64,000 nt of DNA, taken from CAILUG01 sp903844415 (GTDB taxonomy: Bacteria > Pseudomonadota > Gammaproteobacteria > Pseudomonadales > Pseudohongiellaceae). This document shows, one piece after another, positions 32,522 through 41,321 of this stretch. Location: assembly GCA_947477655.1 (NCBI GenBank), contig CANJTS010000002.1, positions 248,001-312,000 on the forward strand. Reading direction: 5' to 3'. Both the position numbers and the translations under genes were made by a program. Within the stretch, counting starts at the first letter, position 1, and each line of letters starts with the position of its first letter. The notes under the pieces were generated by a model that was not told where the DNA came from, made no database searches, and saw nothing but the letters and a program-made list of their open reading frames with translations.

Positions 32522-34056
32522 TGGAAATCCCCTTTGAAATATTTAATTGCACTCATCACTGGCATTGGAGTAAGGCCACCCATCGCACATAACGATGCAG
32601 ATTCCATGGTTTCACACAAATCTTGCAGAATTATATGTTGTGCATCACGTTCGTTAGCAGTTTTGGCTGCCACGATTTTGTCGATGGTTTCCATGCCGCG
32701 GACTGAACCGATACGGCAAGGTGTACATTTGCCACAGGATTCGATTGCGCAAAATTCCATCGAGAAACGCGCCATGCTGGCCATATTTACGGAAGCATCA
32801 AACACCACCACCCCGCCATGACCCAACATGCCGCCGGCCTTGGCGAAATCTTCGTAGTCCAGCGCTGTGTCGAGCAAAGCATCGGGAAAATAGGAGCCGA
32901 GAGGGCCGCCTACTTGCACGGCTCGAATGGGTTTTCCGGAAGCTGTGCCGCCTCCAAAATCATTGATCAGTTGGCGCAGCGTAAGTCCGAAAGCTTTTTC
33001 TACCAGTCCACCACGCTTGATGTTGCCGCCCAATTGAAAAGGCATGGTGCCAAGCGAGCGACCACGGCCGAAGTTTGCGTAATGTTTGCCACCTTTTTCC
33101 ATTATCACGGGCACGGTGGCTAGCGAAATTACATTATTGACTACAGTCGGTTGGCCGAACAGACCTTTCAGTGCTGGCAAGGGTGGTTTAAAGCGGACCT
33201 GACCGCGCTTGCCTTCCAGAGATTCGAGCAATGCTGTTTCTTCACCACAAATATAAACGCCAGCACCCATGCGTATTTCAAGATCAAACTTATGACCGCT
33301 GCCGAGAATGTTATTGCCAAGAAATCCTGCCGCACGCGCATTGGCAATGGCTGCGTTCACGATTGTTTCGGTTAGAGGATATTCGGAACGTAAGTAGATA
33401 TACCCTTTGGTAGCGCCAACTGCGATCCCGGCTATGGTCATGCCTTCAACCAGACTGAGCGGATCTCCTTCCATGATCATACGATCAGAAAAAGTGCCGC
33501 TGTCACCTTCATCCGCATTACAGACAATGTATTTTTGCGCAGCAGTGGCGTCCGCCACGGTGCGCCATTTGATACCGGTAGGGAAGGCAGCACCGCCGCG
33601 ACCCCGTAAACCGGAATCGAGCACTTCCTGAATTATTGCTTTGCTATCTTTGGCTAGTGTGTTTTTTAAACCCACAAAACCACCCATTTTTTGGTAATCA
33701 ACAACGGAAGTTGCTTCAATTACACCGCAGCGGGCGAAAGTCAGACGCTCTTGGTTACGGAACCAAGGTAATTCTTCTACATTACCCAGCGCCAGTTTGT
33801 GGGCGCCACCATCGAGGAATTTGGCATCAAACAAAGCAGTAATATCTTCTACCTGCACGGGGCCATAGCCGACTCTGCCGCTTGCTGTTTCAATTTCAAC
33901 CAGTGGTTCCAGAAAGCAAGCACCACGGGATCCATTGCGTACTATTTCGATATCAAGTTTGCGCTGTAATGCTTCAAATCTGATGGCATCGACTAATAAT
34001 TCAGCGCCTAGAGAAGCGGCCGTAGTTTCGTGCGGAACATAAACTTTGATGCTCAT
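32518..34056 (-). CDS. fdsB: NAD-dependent formate dehydrogenase, beta (FMN/NADH-binding) subunit
   Basis: The 512-residue protein matches the NuoF-type subunit of soluble formate dehydrogenases. An N-terminal thioredoxin-like region comes first. RGRGGAAFPTGIKW forms part of the FMN/NADH site, with ADEGDSGTFSDRMIMEGDP. The 4Fe-4S motif is ESCGKCTPCRIGSVRG near the C-terminus. It passes electrons from the fdsA clusters to NAD+. It overlaps fdsA by ATGA-type coupling and starts 2 bp after the fdsG stop, so fdsGBA is one operon. Confidence 0.95.
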   Translation of the reverse strand: MSIKVYVPHETTAASLGAELLVDAIRFEALQRKLDIEIVRNGSRGACFLEPLVEIETASGRVGYGPVQVEDITALFDAKFLDGGAHKLALGNVEELPWFRNQERLTFARCGVIEATSVVDYQKMGGFVGLKNTLAKDSKAIIQEVLDSGLRGRGGAAFPTGIKWRTVADATAAQKYIVCNADEGDSGTFSDRMIMEGDPLSLVEGMTIAGIAVGATKGYIYLRSEYPLTETIVNAAIANARAAGFLGNNILGSGHKFDLEIRMGAGVYICGEETALLESLEGKRGQVRFKPPLPALKGLFGQPTVVNNVISLATVPVIMEKGGKHYANFGRGRSLGTMPFQLGGNIKRGGLVEKAFGLTLRQLINDFGGGTASGKPIRAVQVGGPLGSYFPDALLDTALDYEDFAKAGGMLGHGGVVVFDASVNMASMARFSMEFCAIESCGKCTPCRIGSVRGMETIDKIVAAKTANERDAQHIILQDLCETMESASLCAMGGLTPMPVMSAIKYFKGDFQ

Positions 34057-34058
34057 GG

Positions 34059-34580
34059 TTATTGAGCTCCTGCGGCTTTGCTGGCCAAACCCTTGGTGAG
34101 GGCTTTAAAGGAGGCTGTGCTGACTCGACCATAGGTTTGTTTATCAACCATTATGTTGGGCGAGCACGCGCAATTACCCAAACAGTAGACCGGCTCTAGG
34201 GAGAAATTACCGTCAGCAGTAGTTTCATGAAAATCACAACCCAGTTGCGCTTTGATAGCGGTAGTGAGTTGTGCCGACCCCATGGCCTGACAGGATTCGG
34301 CCTGGCACACCTTGATGGTATAGCGCCCTTGTTTGCTGCGTTTGAAATCGTGATAAAAACTAGTGACACCGTGCACTTCGGCGCGGGATATGTTGTACAA
34401 CTTCGCCAGCATAGGCATGGCAGCCTCGTCAACATAACCAAAAATTGCCTGTAATTTGTGCAGTGCAACTAGCAGGGTGCCGGCTTGGTTTCTGAACTCC
34501 TCTACGACTTCAGTGGCCATTTCGAGGGTAAAATCCCGATATTTTACTGGATTTTCTAACTGCATCATGAAAGTTGCCAT
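34059..34580 (-). CDS. fdsG: NAD-dependent formate dehydrogenase, gamma (2Fe-2S) subunit
   Basis: The 173-residue protein is a NuoE-type thioredoxin-like ferredoxin. Helical N-terminus (QAGTLLVALHKLQAIFGYVD) is followed by the four-Cys 2Fe-2S motif: VCQAESCQ (C92, C97) and YCLGNCACSPN (C133, C137). It relays electrons between fdsA and fdsB. It is the first gene of fdsGBA. A 16-bp perfect palindrome about 85 bp upstream of its start is a possible operator. Confidence 0.95.
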   Translation of the reverse strand: MATFMMQLENPVKYRDFTLEMATEVVEEFRNQAGTLLVALHKLQAIFGYVDEAAMPMLAKLYNISRAEVHGVTSFYHDFKRSKQGRYTIKVCQAESCQAMGSAQLTTAIKAQLGCDFHETTADGNFSLEPVYCLGNCACSPNIMVDKQTYGRVSTASFKALTKGLASKAAGAQ

Positions 34581-34905
34581 TTATCGTTGAGTTGGAGGGC
34601 AAAACTTAGCCTGTTGTAAATAAAATTCATATGGATCAACTGGTTACTGAATCCTAAATGAACCGAACCGATCGGTTCGCCTGGAGATTCTAACATGTCT
34701 TTTGAGTCACAGCCAAGATCAAAATCAGGTCGGCATGTGTATAGAAATAACGGCTATATACCTATCAACAAAAACACCACCAATCTAATAAAGCACTTAA
34801 ACTTTAGCAGCACATTGCCGGGAGTCCTGTTTGTGCAGCTATTACGCTAAGCGCACCATAGTTATAAATAACCAAGCTACAGAGCTTAAAGCGCATGCAA
34901 GTTCC
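34581..34905. other. Gap between fdhD and fdsG; probable fds promoter region
   Basis: About 325 bp between fdhD and fdsG, both minus strand. It contains the palindrome at 34664 and otherwise AT-rich sequence. No gene is visible. The fds promoter should lie here. Confidence 0.5.
34664..34679. promoter_or_regulatory. Perfect 16-bp palindrome CGAACCGATCGGTTCG (candidate operator)
   Basis: CGAACCGA and TCGGTTCG are exact inverted halves without a spacer. ACCGATCGGT-centred palindromes are typical of dimeric repressor sites such as TetR-family operators. It lies 85 bp upstream of the fdsG start, in the only gap where the fds promoter can be. No regulator gene is adjacent. Confidence 0.5.
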
Positions 34906-35751
34906 TTAGAGAACGATTCTTGATGCCCCAGTATAGATATTAAAACCGCTGCCATGCAGAAAGCCGACCAGAGTGATGTTGAATTCTTTAGCTAGTTCTA
35001 CTGCCAGCGAGGAAGGTGCACCCACAGCAGCCAATAGTGGGCAGCCAGCAGCCAGGGCTTTTTGCAAAAGCTCAAAACTGGCCCTGCCACTGACCATTAT
35101 TCCATATTGAGTGAGCGGCAGTTTTTGCTGTTTTAATAGAGTGCCCAGCAGCTTGTCGAGGGCATTATGGCGACCGACATCTTCAGTCAACAGGGTAATT
35201 TCGCCTTGGTTATTGAACAATGCAGTAGCATGATTACCACCTGTTTGGCGGAACAAGGTTTGTTGTTCCCTTAGCCGGGCAGCTAGTTTGTACAAAACCT
35301 CGGCAGAAACAGAGAAATTGTCGTGAGTAACCGGCTCAAAACCTGTCAAGCTCAATGTTTCGAGGGATGCTTTGCCACATACTCCACAACTAGACGTGGT
35401 ATAAAAATGTCGTTCCAAGCGCAGGCTGTCAAAACTGACATCGTTGTTTAATTCAATACGAATGACATTTTTGGTTGAAGTATCGATGGCGGTAACTGCT
35501 GTCATCGAATTGATAATACTTTCGGCAAACAAAAAACCTAAAGCCAGAGCTTCATCAGCACCGGGAGTGCGCATGGTGATTGAAATGCTTTTGTGAATTC
35601 TACCTTTGTGGGGGTCAGTATAACCAAGGCGGATTTCAAGAGGTTCTTCCACAACCAACACATCCTGCATTGATTTATGTTTTCCATCGCGCAAACGAAT
35701 TATTGCAGTTGTTGCCAGAGCTGAATCAGAATCGGTCATGGGAAAAATCAT
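34906..35751 (-). CDS. fdhD: Formate dehydrogenase accessory sulfurtransferase FdhD
   Basis: The 281-residue protein has the signature TSSCGVCGKASLE with the two Cys residues that carry sulfur. LTEDVGRHNALDKLLG and VSGRASFELLQKAL follow, typical of FdhD. It transfers sulfur from a cysteine desulfurase to the molybdenum centre of formate dehydrogenase, which is needed for activity. The ATG at 35751 has AGG at 5 bp and overlaps the NUDIX gene by 26 bp; a second ATG at 35739 lacks such a site. It lies just upstream of fdsGBA, in keeping with its role. Confidence 0.95.
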   Translation of the reverse strand: MIFPMTDSDSALATTAIIRLRDGKHKSMQDVLVVEEPLEIRLGYTDPHKGRIHKSISITMRTPGADEALALGFLFAESIINSMTAVTAIDTSTKNVIRIELNNDVSFDSLRLERHFYTTSSCGVCGKASLETLSLTGFEPVTHDNFSVSAEVLYKLAARLREQQTLFRQTGGNHATALFNNQGEITLLTEDVGRHNALDKLLGTLLKQQKLPLTQYGIMVSGRASFELLQKALAAGCPLLAAVGAPSSLAVELAKEFNITLVGFLHGSGFNIYTGASRIVL

Positions 35752-36310
35752 GTGGCCTGATGATACGGTTATTGTTTTCAGTAATGATTATATCCGCGAC
35801 TCGCATTGGAAAATGTTGTTTAGGCAAGTCTTGAAAATAATGTTGCAAGGTGCTTTCTACTGCTGGAAAAGCTAGTTCTTTCCAGGGAATATCTGCATAG
35901 CGAAACAAGGCCACATCCATGCTTTCGCTACCCGCAGCAAAATTCAAATCGAGCAAGCGTGCCCTAAAAAAAAGATGTACCTGGTTGATGTGGACCACAT
36001 TAAAGAAAGTATAGAGATTCATTAATTCGATACGAGCGCAAGCTTCTTCCATAGTTTCGCGAATTGCCGCTTCCGGAGAGGACTCATCATTTTCCATAAA
36101 TCCGCCAGGTAAAGTCCAAAGGCCGTAACGAGGCTCTATCGCGCGTTTGCACAGCAGCACCTGATCTTCAAAACAGGGCAGGGCACAAACGATGATGCTG
36201 GGATTAACATAATGAATATGGCCACAGGAGTTACAAATATGGCGCTCACGATTATCAGACTCCGGTATACGCAAGCTGAGAGAATTACCACATTGAGTAC
36301 AGTGCTTCAT
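35726..36310 (-). CDS. NUDIX hydrolase with N-terminal zinc ribbon
   Basis: The 194-residue protein begins with a zinc ribbon, CTQCGNSL and CNSCGHIHY. A NUDIX box follows in order: GGFMENDESSPEAAIRE then TMEEACA, giving the G-x5-E-x7-RE-x-EE pattern. It hydrolyses a nucleoside diphosphate linked to some group X, possibly an NADH-related or ADP-ribose compound; zinc-ribbon NUDIX proteins include NudC-like enzymes, but the substrate is not certain here. It starts 2 bp after the CNNM gene and overlaps fdhD, so it belongs to that operon. Confidence 0.85.
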   Translation of the reverse strand: MKHCTQCGNSLSLRIPESDNRERHICNSCGHIHYVNPSIIVCALPCFEDQVLLCKRAIEPRYGLWTLPGGFMENDESSPEAAIRETMEEACARIELMNLYTFFNVVHINQVHLFFRARLLDLNFAAGSESMDVALFRYADIPWKELAFPAVESTLQHYFQDLPKQHFPMRVADIIITENNNRIIRPHDFSHDRF

Positions 36311-36312
36311 GG

Positions 36313-37617
36313 CTAATCAAACTGGTTGGCTTGTAGTTCGGCTTCATCATCGGATATTGATTTTTCCAATGCCCACATGCGAACGGTTTTAATCATGTTG
36401 TCTTTGACTTGAATGATTTCAGCGCAATGGAATGGTAAACGGATCCCTACATTAGTTTCAGGAATACTTTCCAACATTTCAGTGAGCAGCCCATTGAGGG
36501 TGCGAGGGCCGTCGGTTGCCAAATCCCAATCCAGGAACCTGTTGATATTGCGAATCGAGGCGCTGCCATCGATAAGGTAAGTGCCATCCTCTTGTGGATG
36601 AATTTCTGCTGTCTCCTCAGAAAGATTAGTGGTGAAATTGCCTACGATTTCTTCCAGTATATCTTCCAGAGTGACTATACCTTTTACCTCGCCGTATTCA
36701 TCAACCACAATGCCAATACGCCGTTTCTGCTTTTGAAAGTTGATCAGTTGTGTGGGTAGCGGTGTACTCTCGGGTACAAAATACGCATCACCTGTCAATT
36801 GTACCAATTCAGTTTTGTTGCTTTCAGCCATCTTGATAAAACGTGCTGCACTGCGTATGTGCAAAATGCCAATGACGTTATTGATGTCATTGTTATAGAC
36901 CGGCAAACGTGTGTGTTGGCTATTGATGATCTGCTGCATGATGTCATCAATATCATCATCTAGGTTGATGCCGACCACTTCATTGCGTGGCACCATGATT
37001 TCGTTAACTGTTACTTTTTCAAGATCTAGCACATTTAACAACATGTTTTGGCGTTGTGCAGGAATATGCACGCTCGACTCATCAACAATAGTGCGAAGTT
37101 CTTCAGAACTGAGTTGATGATCAGTGCCGGGTTTTTTGGCAAAACCCAGCGCTTTGACCAAAGCATTGGAAATGTTGCTGACTAGCCACACTAATGGATT
37201 TAGCAGCCACAGCAACCACCCCAACAACAAACTGGAGGGATAAGCAATTTTTTCAGGGTGCAAAGCAGCAATAGTTTTTGGGGTAACGTCTGCAACAATA
37301 AGAACAACAACCGTCAAAATGGCAGATGAAATCAGAATGCCTGCCTCACCCCACATGCGAATTGCAATGATAGTAGAAATTGATGATGCCAGGATGTTAA
37401 CGAAATTATTGCCAATCAAGATTACGCCGATCAGTCGATCAGGTTTTTCCAGCAAAGCGCTGGCACGCATAGCACCTTTGTGCTTGTGTTTGGCCTGATG
37501 CCGTAGTCGATAGCGATTAAGGGACATCATCGCCGTTTCCGAACTGGAAAAATACGCGGAAAACAGCAGCAGGATAAACATACCAAAAAATAATAATTCG
37601 AGAGGAGCGTCGTTCAC
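36313..37617 (-). CDS. CNNM/CBS-domain membrane protein (CorB/CorC-like)
   Basis: The 434-residue protein has an N-terminal CNNM membrane domain of about four helices. It contains YFSSSETAMMSLNRYRLRH and GNNFVNILASS, typical of the family. A pair of CBS domains (about 200-325) and a C-terminal CorC_HlyC domain (about 345-425; DGTYLIDGSASIRNINR) follow. Such proteins are linked to magnesium and cobalt efflux or resistance. It heads the operon CNNM-NUDIX-fdhD and lies beside ypjD, as in other gammaproteobacteria. Confidence 0.9.
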   Translation of the reverse strand: MNDAPLELLFFGMFILLLFSAYFSSSETAMMSLNRYRLRHQAKHKHKGAMRASALLEKPDRLIGVILIGNNFVNILASSISTIIAIRMWGEAGILISSAILTVVVLIVADVTPKTIAALHPEKIAYPSSLLLGWLLWLLNPLVWLVSNISNALVKALGFAKKPGTDHQLSSEELRTIVDESSVHIPAQRQNMLLNVLDLEKVTVNEIMVPRNEVVGINLDDDIDDIMQQIINSQHTRLPVYNNDINNVIGILHIRSAARFIKMAESNKTELVQLTGDAYFVPESTPLPTQLINFQKQKRRIGIVVDEYGEVKGIVTLEDILEEIVGNFTTNLSEETAEIHPQEDGTYLIDGSASIRNINRFLDWDLATDGPRTLNGLLTEMLESIPETNVGIRLPFHCAEIIQVKDNMIKTVRMWALEKSISDDEAELQANQFD

Positions 37618-37729
37618 GGTTTTTTCAATCAGCTTTTAAGCTGAATACCTCTGCAGATAGTTCAGGGTAAATCACGATGGTGTGCATTCGAGATGTGCTC
37701 AAGCAACATTCTTGTAAAAAATTGCGGGT

Positions 37730-38530
37730 TTAGACGCGATTGAGGATCAATTCCAGCACGAATTTGCTGCCGAAATATGCAAGTATAAGTACGGCAAATC
37801 CACTGAGAGTCCAACGCAACGCAGTGTTGCCGCGCCAGCCCAATTGATGACGCCCCCACAACAACACCCCAAATACACTGGTTGAAACAACAGTGAGTAC
37901 GGTTTTGTGCACCAAATGCTGGGCAAACATGTTGTCCATAAACAGAAAGCCGCTGGTGATTACTGCCAGCAATAAGACAAACCCGACGAAAATAATCTCG
38001 AACAACAGCACTTCCATGGTTTGCAAAGGCGGCAGATGATGCAGCACTGCAGAGAAATGTTTGTGTTTGAGTTCCCGGTTAAGCCAGGCAATCAGCAAGG
38101 CTTGTACTGCAGCAATGGTAATGAGTGCGAAACTCATAATGCCGAGCATAATGTGTAAAAGCACACCACCACCAGGGTTGGGTTGCGGTGTATAACCACT
38201 GGGTAACCACAAGGAACAGAGAATACTGATAATGGCCAGCGGGAAAAGGGCCAGAAATAAATTAGCCAGTGGTTTCTTCAAGCTACTCACCACAACTGTA
38301 ATGGCAATAGTCCAACTGAACAGAGTGACTATCTTGAAAAAACCAAAATCTAAACCTGTATCTGTGGCTATAACCTGGATCACATTTAGCAAATGCAACA
38401 GCAGGGCCAACACAGCGCACTGCAAAACGTTGCGGTGTTTATCCACACCACGGATCAGGCTTTGTCCTTGCAGCAAAGTGCTGAGGGCGTAAAAGAAAAC
38501 AGCACTTATCCCGGTAGCGATCGCAATCAT
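37730..38530 (-). CDS. ypjD: CcsA-like inner-membrane protein YpjD
   Basis: The 266-residue protein has eight or so transmembrane helices. It includes the cytochrome c assembly family elements GGGVLLHIMLGIMSFALITIAAVQALL and GRHQLGWRGNTALRW, with conserved histidines. YpjD is placed in the CcsA/CcmC-like superfamily, but its role is not established. It is divergent from ffh, an arrangement conserved in many gammaproteobacteria. The CNNM gene follows it about 110 bp downstream. Confidence 0.9.
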   Translation of the reverse strand: MIAIATGISAVFFYALSTLLQGQSLIRGVDKHRNVLQCAVLALLLHLLNVIQVIATDTGLDFGFFKIVTLFSWTIAITVVVSSLKKPLANLFLALFPLAIISILCSLWLPSGYTPQPNPGGGVLLHIMLGIMSFALITIAAVQALLIAWLNRELKHKHFSAVLHHLPPLQTMEVLLFEIIFVGFVLLLAVITSGFLFMDNMFAQHLVHKTVLTVVSTSVFGVLLWGRHQLGWRGNTALRWTLSGFAVLILAYFGSKFVLELILNRV

Positions 38531-38648
38531 ATGGAAAGTCTCTCACATGTGACACTGGCAATAAATGTTTATTTGGCTGCATGAACCCTCCTTGTTGCTA
38601 GATACTGCTGGTTACTGATGATTATGTTGCCCAATGTAGCCACCCCCT

Positions 38649-38676
38649 TTGTTCAGCGCACGGCATTGGGTAGAAT
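38649..38676 (+). promoter_or_regulatory. Putative ffh promoter
   Basis: TTGTTC and TAGAAT are separated by 16 bp, about 55 bp upstream of the ffh start. The -10 box is good and the -35 box weak. This is a by-eye call. Confidence 0.35.
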
Positions 38677-38730
38677 CCCGCGCCGCGCCGGTCTGCTCCG
38701 GTCTGCCAATTTTTAAGAGAAGCCAAGCCA

Positions 38731-40116
38731 ATGTTCGAAACACTGACCGATCATCTTGCCCAGACCCTGCGTACCATCAGCGGTAAAGCCCGCCTGAGTG
38801 AAGACAATATCAAGGATAGTCTGCGGGACGTGCGCCGGGCACTGCTGGAAGCCGACGTGGCGCTGTCCGTTGTGAAAGATTTTACTGATCGGGTCAATTT
38901 GCGTGCGTTGGGACAGGAAGTAAGTCGCAGTCTGAGCCCCGGTCAGGCTTTTATCAAAATAGTCCAAGCCGAACTACAAGCCGTCATGGGCAACGAAAAT
39001 GAAGCTCTCGACCTGCGCACAACGCCACCCGCTGTAATCCTAATGGCTGGTCTTCAAGGGGCTGGTAAAACCACCACAGTTGCCAAACTAGCGTTGTGGC
39101 TAAAAACAAAGGAAAAGAAATCCGTAATGTTGGTGAGTGCTGATGTTTACAGGCCTGCTGCAATCAAACAGCTCGAAATGCTCGCAGTTGAGGCTGGGGT
39201 AGAGTTTTTCGCCAGTAATAGTGATCAACAACCAGTGGATATAGTTCGTGCTGCAATTGCAGATGCTAAACGCAAATTTATTGATGTGCTGTTTATTGAT
39301 ACCGCAGGTCGCTTGGCAATAGACGCTGCCATGATGGCTGAGCTCAAAAATTTGCATGCAATTGCTAACCCGATAGAAACCCTTTTTGTGGTTGATGCCA
39401 TGACTGGCCAGGATGCTGCCAATACTGCATTAGCCTTCAATGAGGCGCTGCCGCTGACTGGCGTCATTCTTACTAAAACTGACGGTGATGCACGGGGTGG
39501 GGCAGCGTTGTCGGTGCGGCAGATCACCGGCAAACCCATTAAATTTTTGGGGGTGGGTGAAAAAATTGACAACCTAGAGCCCTTTTACCCTGATCGATTG
39601 GCTTCGCGCATTCTTGGGATGGGAGACGTCCTGTCGTTAATTGAAGACGTAGAGCAAAAAGTCGATAAAGAAAAGGCTATGAAACTGGCCAGCAAAATCA
39701 AAAAAGGTGAACGTTTCGATTTGCAAGACTTCAAAGAACAACTGGAACAAATGCGCAATATGGGCGGCATCACTAATTTGCTGGATAAGATGCCGGGTAT
39801 GGGCGGCATGGCCAAATCAGCTGCAGGTATGGTGGGGGACAAAAATTTTGTACGGATGGAGGCGATTATCAATTCCATGACCAAGAAAGAACGCCGCAAT
39901 CCCGACTTGTTAAATGGCTCGCGCAAACGACGTGTAACCGAAGGTTCAGGCACTTCTATTCAAGACTTGAATCGATTAATCAAGCAGCACAAACAAATGC
40001 AAAAAGTGATGAAGAAAATGAAAGGGGGAGGTCTCACTAATCTGATGCGTGGATTGGGTAATAAACTCACTCCAGGCGGTGGTATGCCTCCGGGTGGTCG
40101 CTTCCCGGGAATGTGA
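38731..40116 (+). CDS. ffh: Signal recognition particle protein Ffh
   Basis: The 461-residue GTPase has the N domain (about 1-90), then the G domain with P-loop GLQGAGKTTTVAKL, DTAGRLAID and TKTDGDARGGAALS. The Met- and Gly-rich M domain (about 325-461) ends with GGGMPPGGRFPGM. With 4.5S RNA it targets nascent membrane proteins to FtsY and the translocon. It precedes rpsP-rimM-trmD-rplS, as expected in gammaproteobacteria. Confidence 0.97.
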   Translation: MFETLTDHLAQTLRTISGKARLSEDNIKDSLRDVRRALLEADVALSVVKDFTDRVNLRALGQEVSRSLSPGQAFIKIVQAELQAVMGNENEALDLRTTPPAVILMAGLQGAGKTTTVAKLALWLKTKEKKSVMLVSADVYRPAAIKQLEMLAVEAGVEFFASNSDQQPVDIVRAAIADAKRKFIDVLFIDTAGRLAIDAAMMAELKNLHAIANPIETLFVVDAMTGQDAANTALAFNEALPLTGVILTKTDGDARGGAALSVRQITGKPIKFLGVGEKIDNLEPFYPDRLASRILGMGDVLSLIEDVEQKVDKEKAMKLASKIKKGERFDLQDFKEQLEQMRNMGGITNLLDKMPGMGGMAKSAAGMVGDKNFVRMEAIINSMTKKERRNPDLLNGSRKRRVTEGSGTSIQDLNRLIKQHKQMQKVMKKMKGGGLTNLMRGLGNKLTPGGGMPPGGRFPGM

Positions 40117-40297
40117 TTGTTGTTGCAGTGGCGGAGCCAGGACTAGGGCATGTGCTTCGTCCATTTTGAATCAAGCCAGGCAAAGCTTGGCGGGGGTTCG
40201 GTTTGAAATTCACATATTCCAAGTTTAAACATGGCTTCTACAGATCTGCCCAGCCCATCGGGCGATTAATTCGATCAAGACTACAGCAATTTACTAG

Positions 40298-40326
40298 TTC
40301 CCATATTTTGGCTTTTCCATTAGAAT
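40298..40326 (+). promoter_or_regulatory. Putative rpsP operon promoter
   Basis: A TAGAAT -10 box at 40321 has a weak TTCCCA -35 at 17 bp, about 125 bp upstream of rpsP. The ffh-rpsP gap of about 330 bp contains no gene. It holds a leader with a small hairpin at 40345. Confidence 0.35.
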
Positions 40327-40344
40327 GCCCCACTTTTTTCCGGG

Positions 40345-40365
40345 CTGACAGTTGTAAGTTGTCAG
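40345..40365 (+). promoter_or_regulatory. Hairpin in the rpsP leader
   Basis: CTGACA and TGTCAG form a 6-bp stem with a 9-nt loop in the leader upstream of rpsP. It could regulate the operon, but no known motif was recognised. Confidence 0.3.
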
Positions 40366-40449
40366 GGCTTAAGGATCATTTCTTGGCCTTAATGTTCGGG
40401 TTTTACCAGCAATAATTTATTCACTTTTATGTAACGGATACAGGTACTT

Positions 40450-40707
40450 ATGGTAACTATCAGGCTCGCACGTGGTGGCAGTAAAAAAAACCCCTATTAT
40501 TATTTAACAGTGGCTGACAGCCGTAGTGCGCGCAATGGTCGTTTTATTGAGCGTCTTGGTTTTTTCAATCCTACAGCACGCGGTCAGGAAGAAAAACTGC
40601 GAATTGACATGGATCGAGTTAACTATTGGCGAAGCAAGGGCGCGCAACCCAGCGAGCGTGTTGCCAGCTTGTTGAAAGATGCAGCTACTCTTCCTGTAGC
40701 AGCCTGA
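40450..40707 (+). CDS. rpsP: 30S ribosomal protein S16
   Basis: The 85-residue protein begins MVTIRLARGGSKKNPYYYLT, followed by DSRSARNGRFIERLGFFNP, the diagnostic S16 sequence. It is a small-subunit assembly protein. First gene of rpsP-rimM-trmD-rplS, 18 bp before rimM. Confidence 0.97.
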   Translation: MVTIRLARGGSKKNPYYYLTVADSRSARNGRFIERLGFFNPTARGQEEKLRIDMDRVNYWRSKGAQPSERVASLLKDAATLPVAA

Positions 40708-40725
40708 TAACTTTGGCTGGTTAGT

Positions 40726-41274
40726 ATGGTGGACAAACTTGATGTTCTGTCCGCTACCCATGTGGTGATGGGTCGAATTGGTGCTTCTTATGGCATCAAG
40801 GGTTGGGTTAAGTTATTTTCGTTTACTGATCCAATCGATAATTTGCTTGAATATAAAAGTTTTTTCACGGCTGGAAGCAATCCTGAACAAGGTTTGCAGG
40901 TTATCGAAATAGATGAAATCAGAGCCCAGGGAAAAGGGTTTGTAGGCCATATAGTAGGGTGCGATATACGCGAAGACACGCGCAACTACACAGGTAAAGA
41001 ATTGTTGCAGCCCAAAACGGCACTGCCGCTTTTGCAGGAAGGTTATTACTGGCATCAACTTGAAGGGTTGAAGGTATTTAACCAAAGTGGCGATGAACTT
41101 GGATCTGTGCATCATATGCTGGCAACGGGTGCCAATGATGTGCTGGTAGTGCAGGCGTCTGCCACCAGCATAGACAAAGAAACAAGATTGATTCCCTACA
41201 TCACGGGGCAGGTTGTGGTAAAGGTGGATATAGCAGCTGGTTTGCTGCAAGTAGCTTGGGAAAAAGATTATTAA
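40726..41274 (+). CDS. rimM: Ribosome maturation factor RimM
   Basis: The 182-residue protein has the N-terminal RimM beta-barrel (VVMGRIGASYGIKGWVKLFSF) and the C-terminal PRC-barrel domain (YYWHQLEGLKVF, IPYITGQVVVKVDIAAGLLQV). It binds S19 and helps mature the 30S head. It is located between rpsP and trmD, as in most proteobacteria. Confidence 0.96.
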   Translation: MVDKLDVLSATHVVMGRIGASYGIKGWVKLFSFTDPIDNLLEYKSFFTAGSNPEQGLQVIEIDEIRAQGKGFVGHIVGCDIREDTRNYTGKELLQPKTALPLLQEGYYWHQLEGLKVFNQSGDELGSVHHMLATGANDVLVVQASATSIDKETRLIPYITGQVVVKVDIAAGLLQVAWEKDY

Positions 41275-41321
41275 GGACGCGACCGGACAGTTGGGTGAAA
41301 AATGGCTGTCAGATTCAAGTT

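Noticed and set aside
40176..40192. Hairpin GCCAGGC/GCTTGGC after ffh as a terminator
   Set aside because: The stem needs a wobble, has a 3-nt loop and no T-run; evidence is too weak to call.
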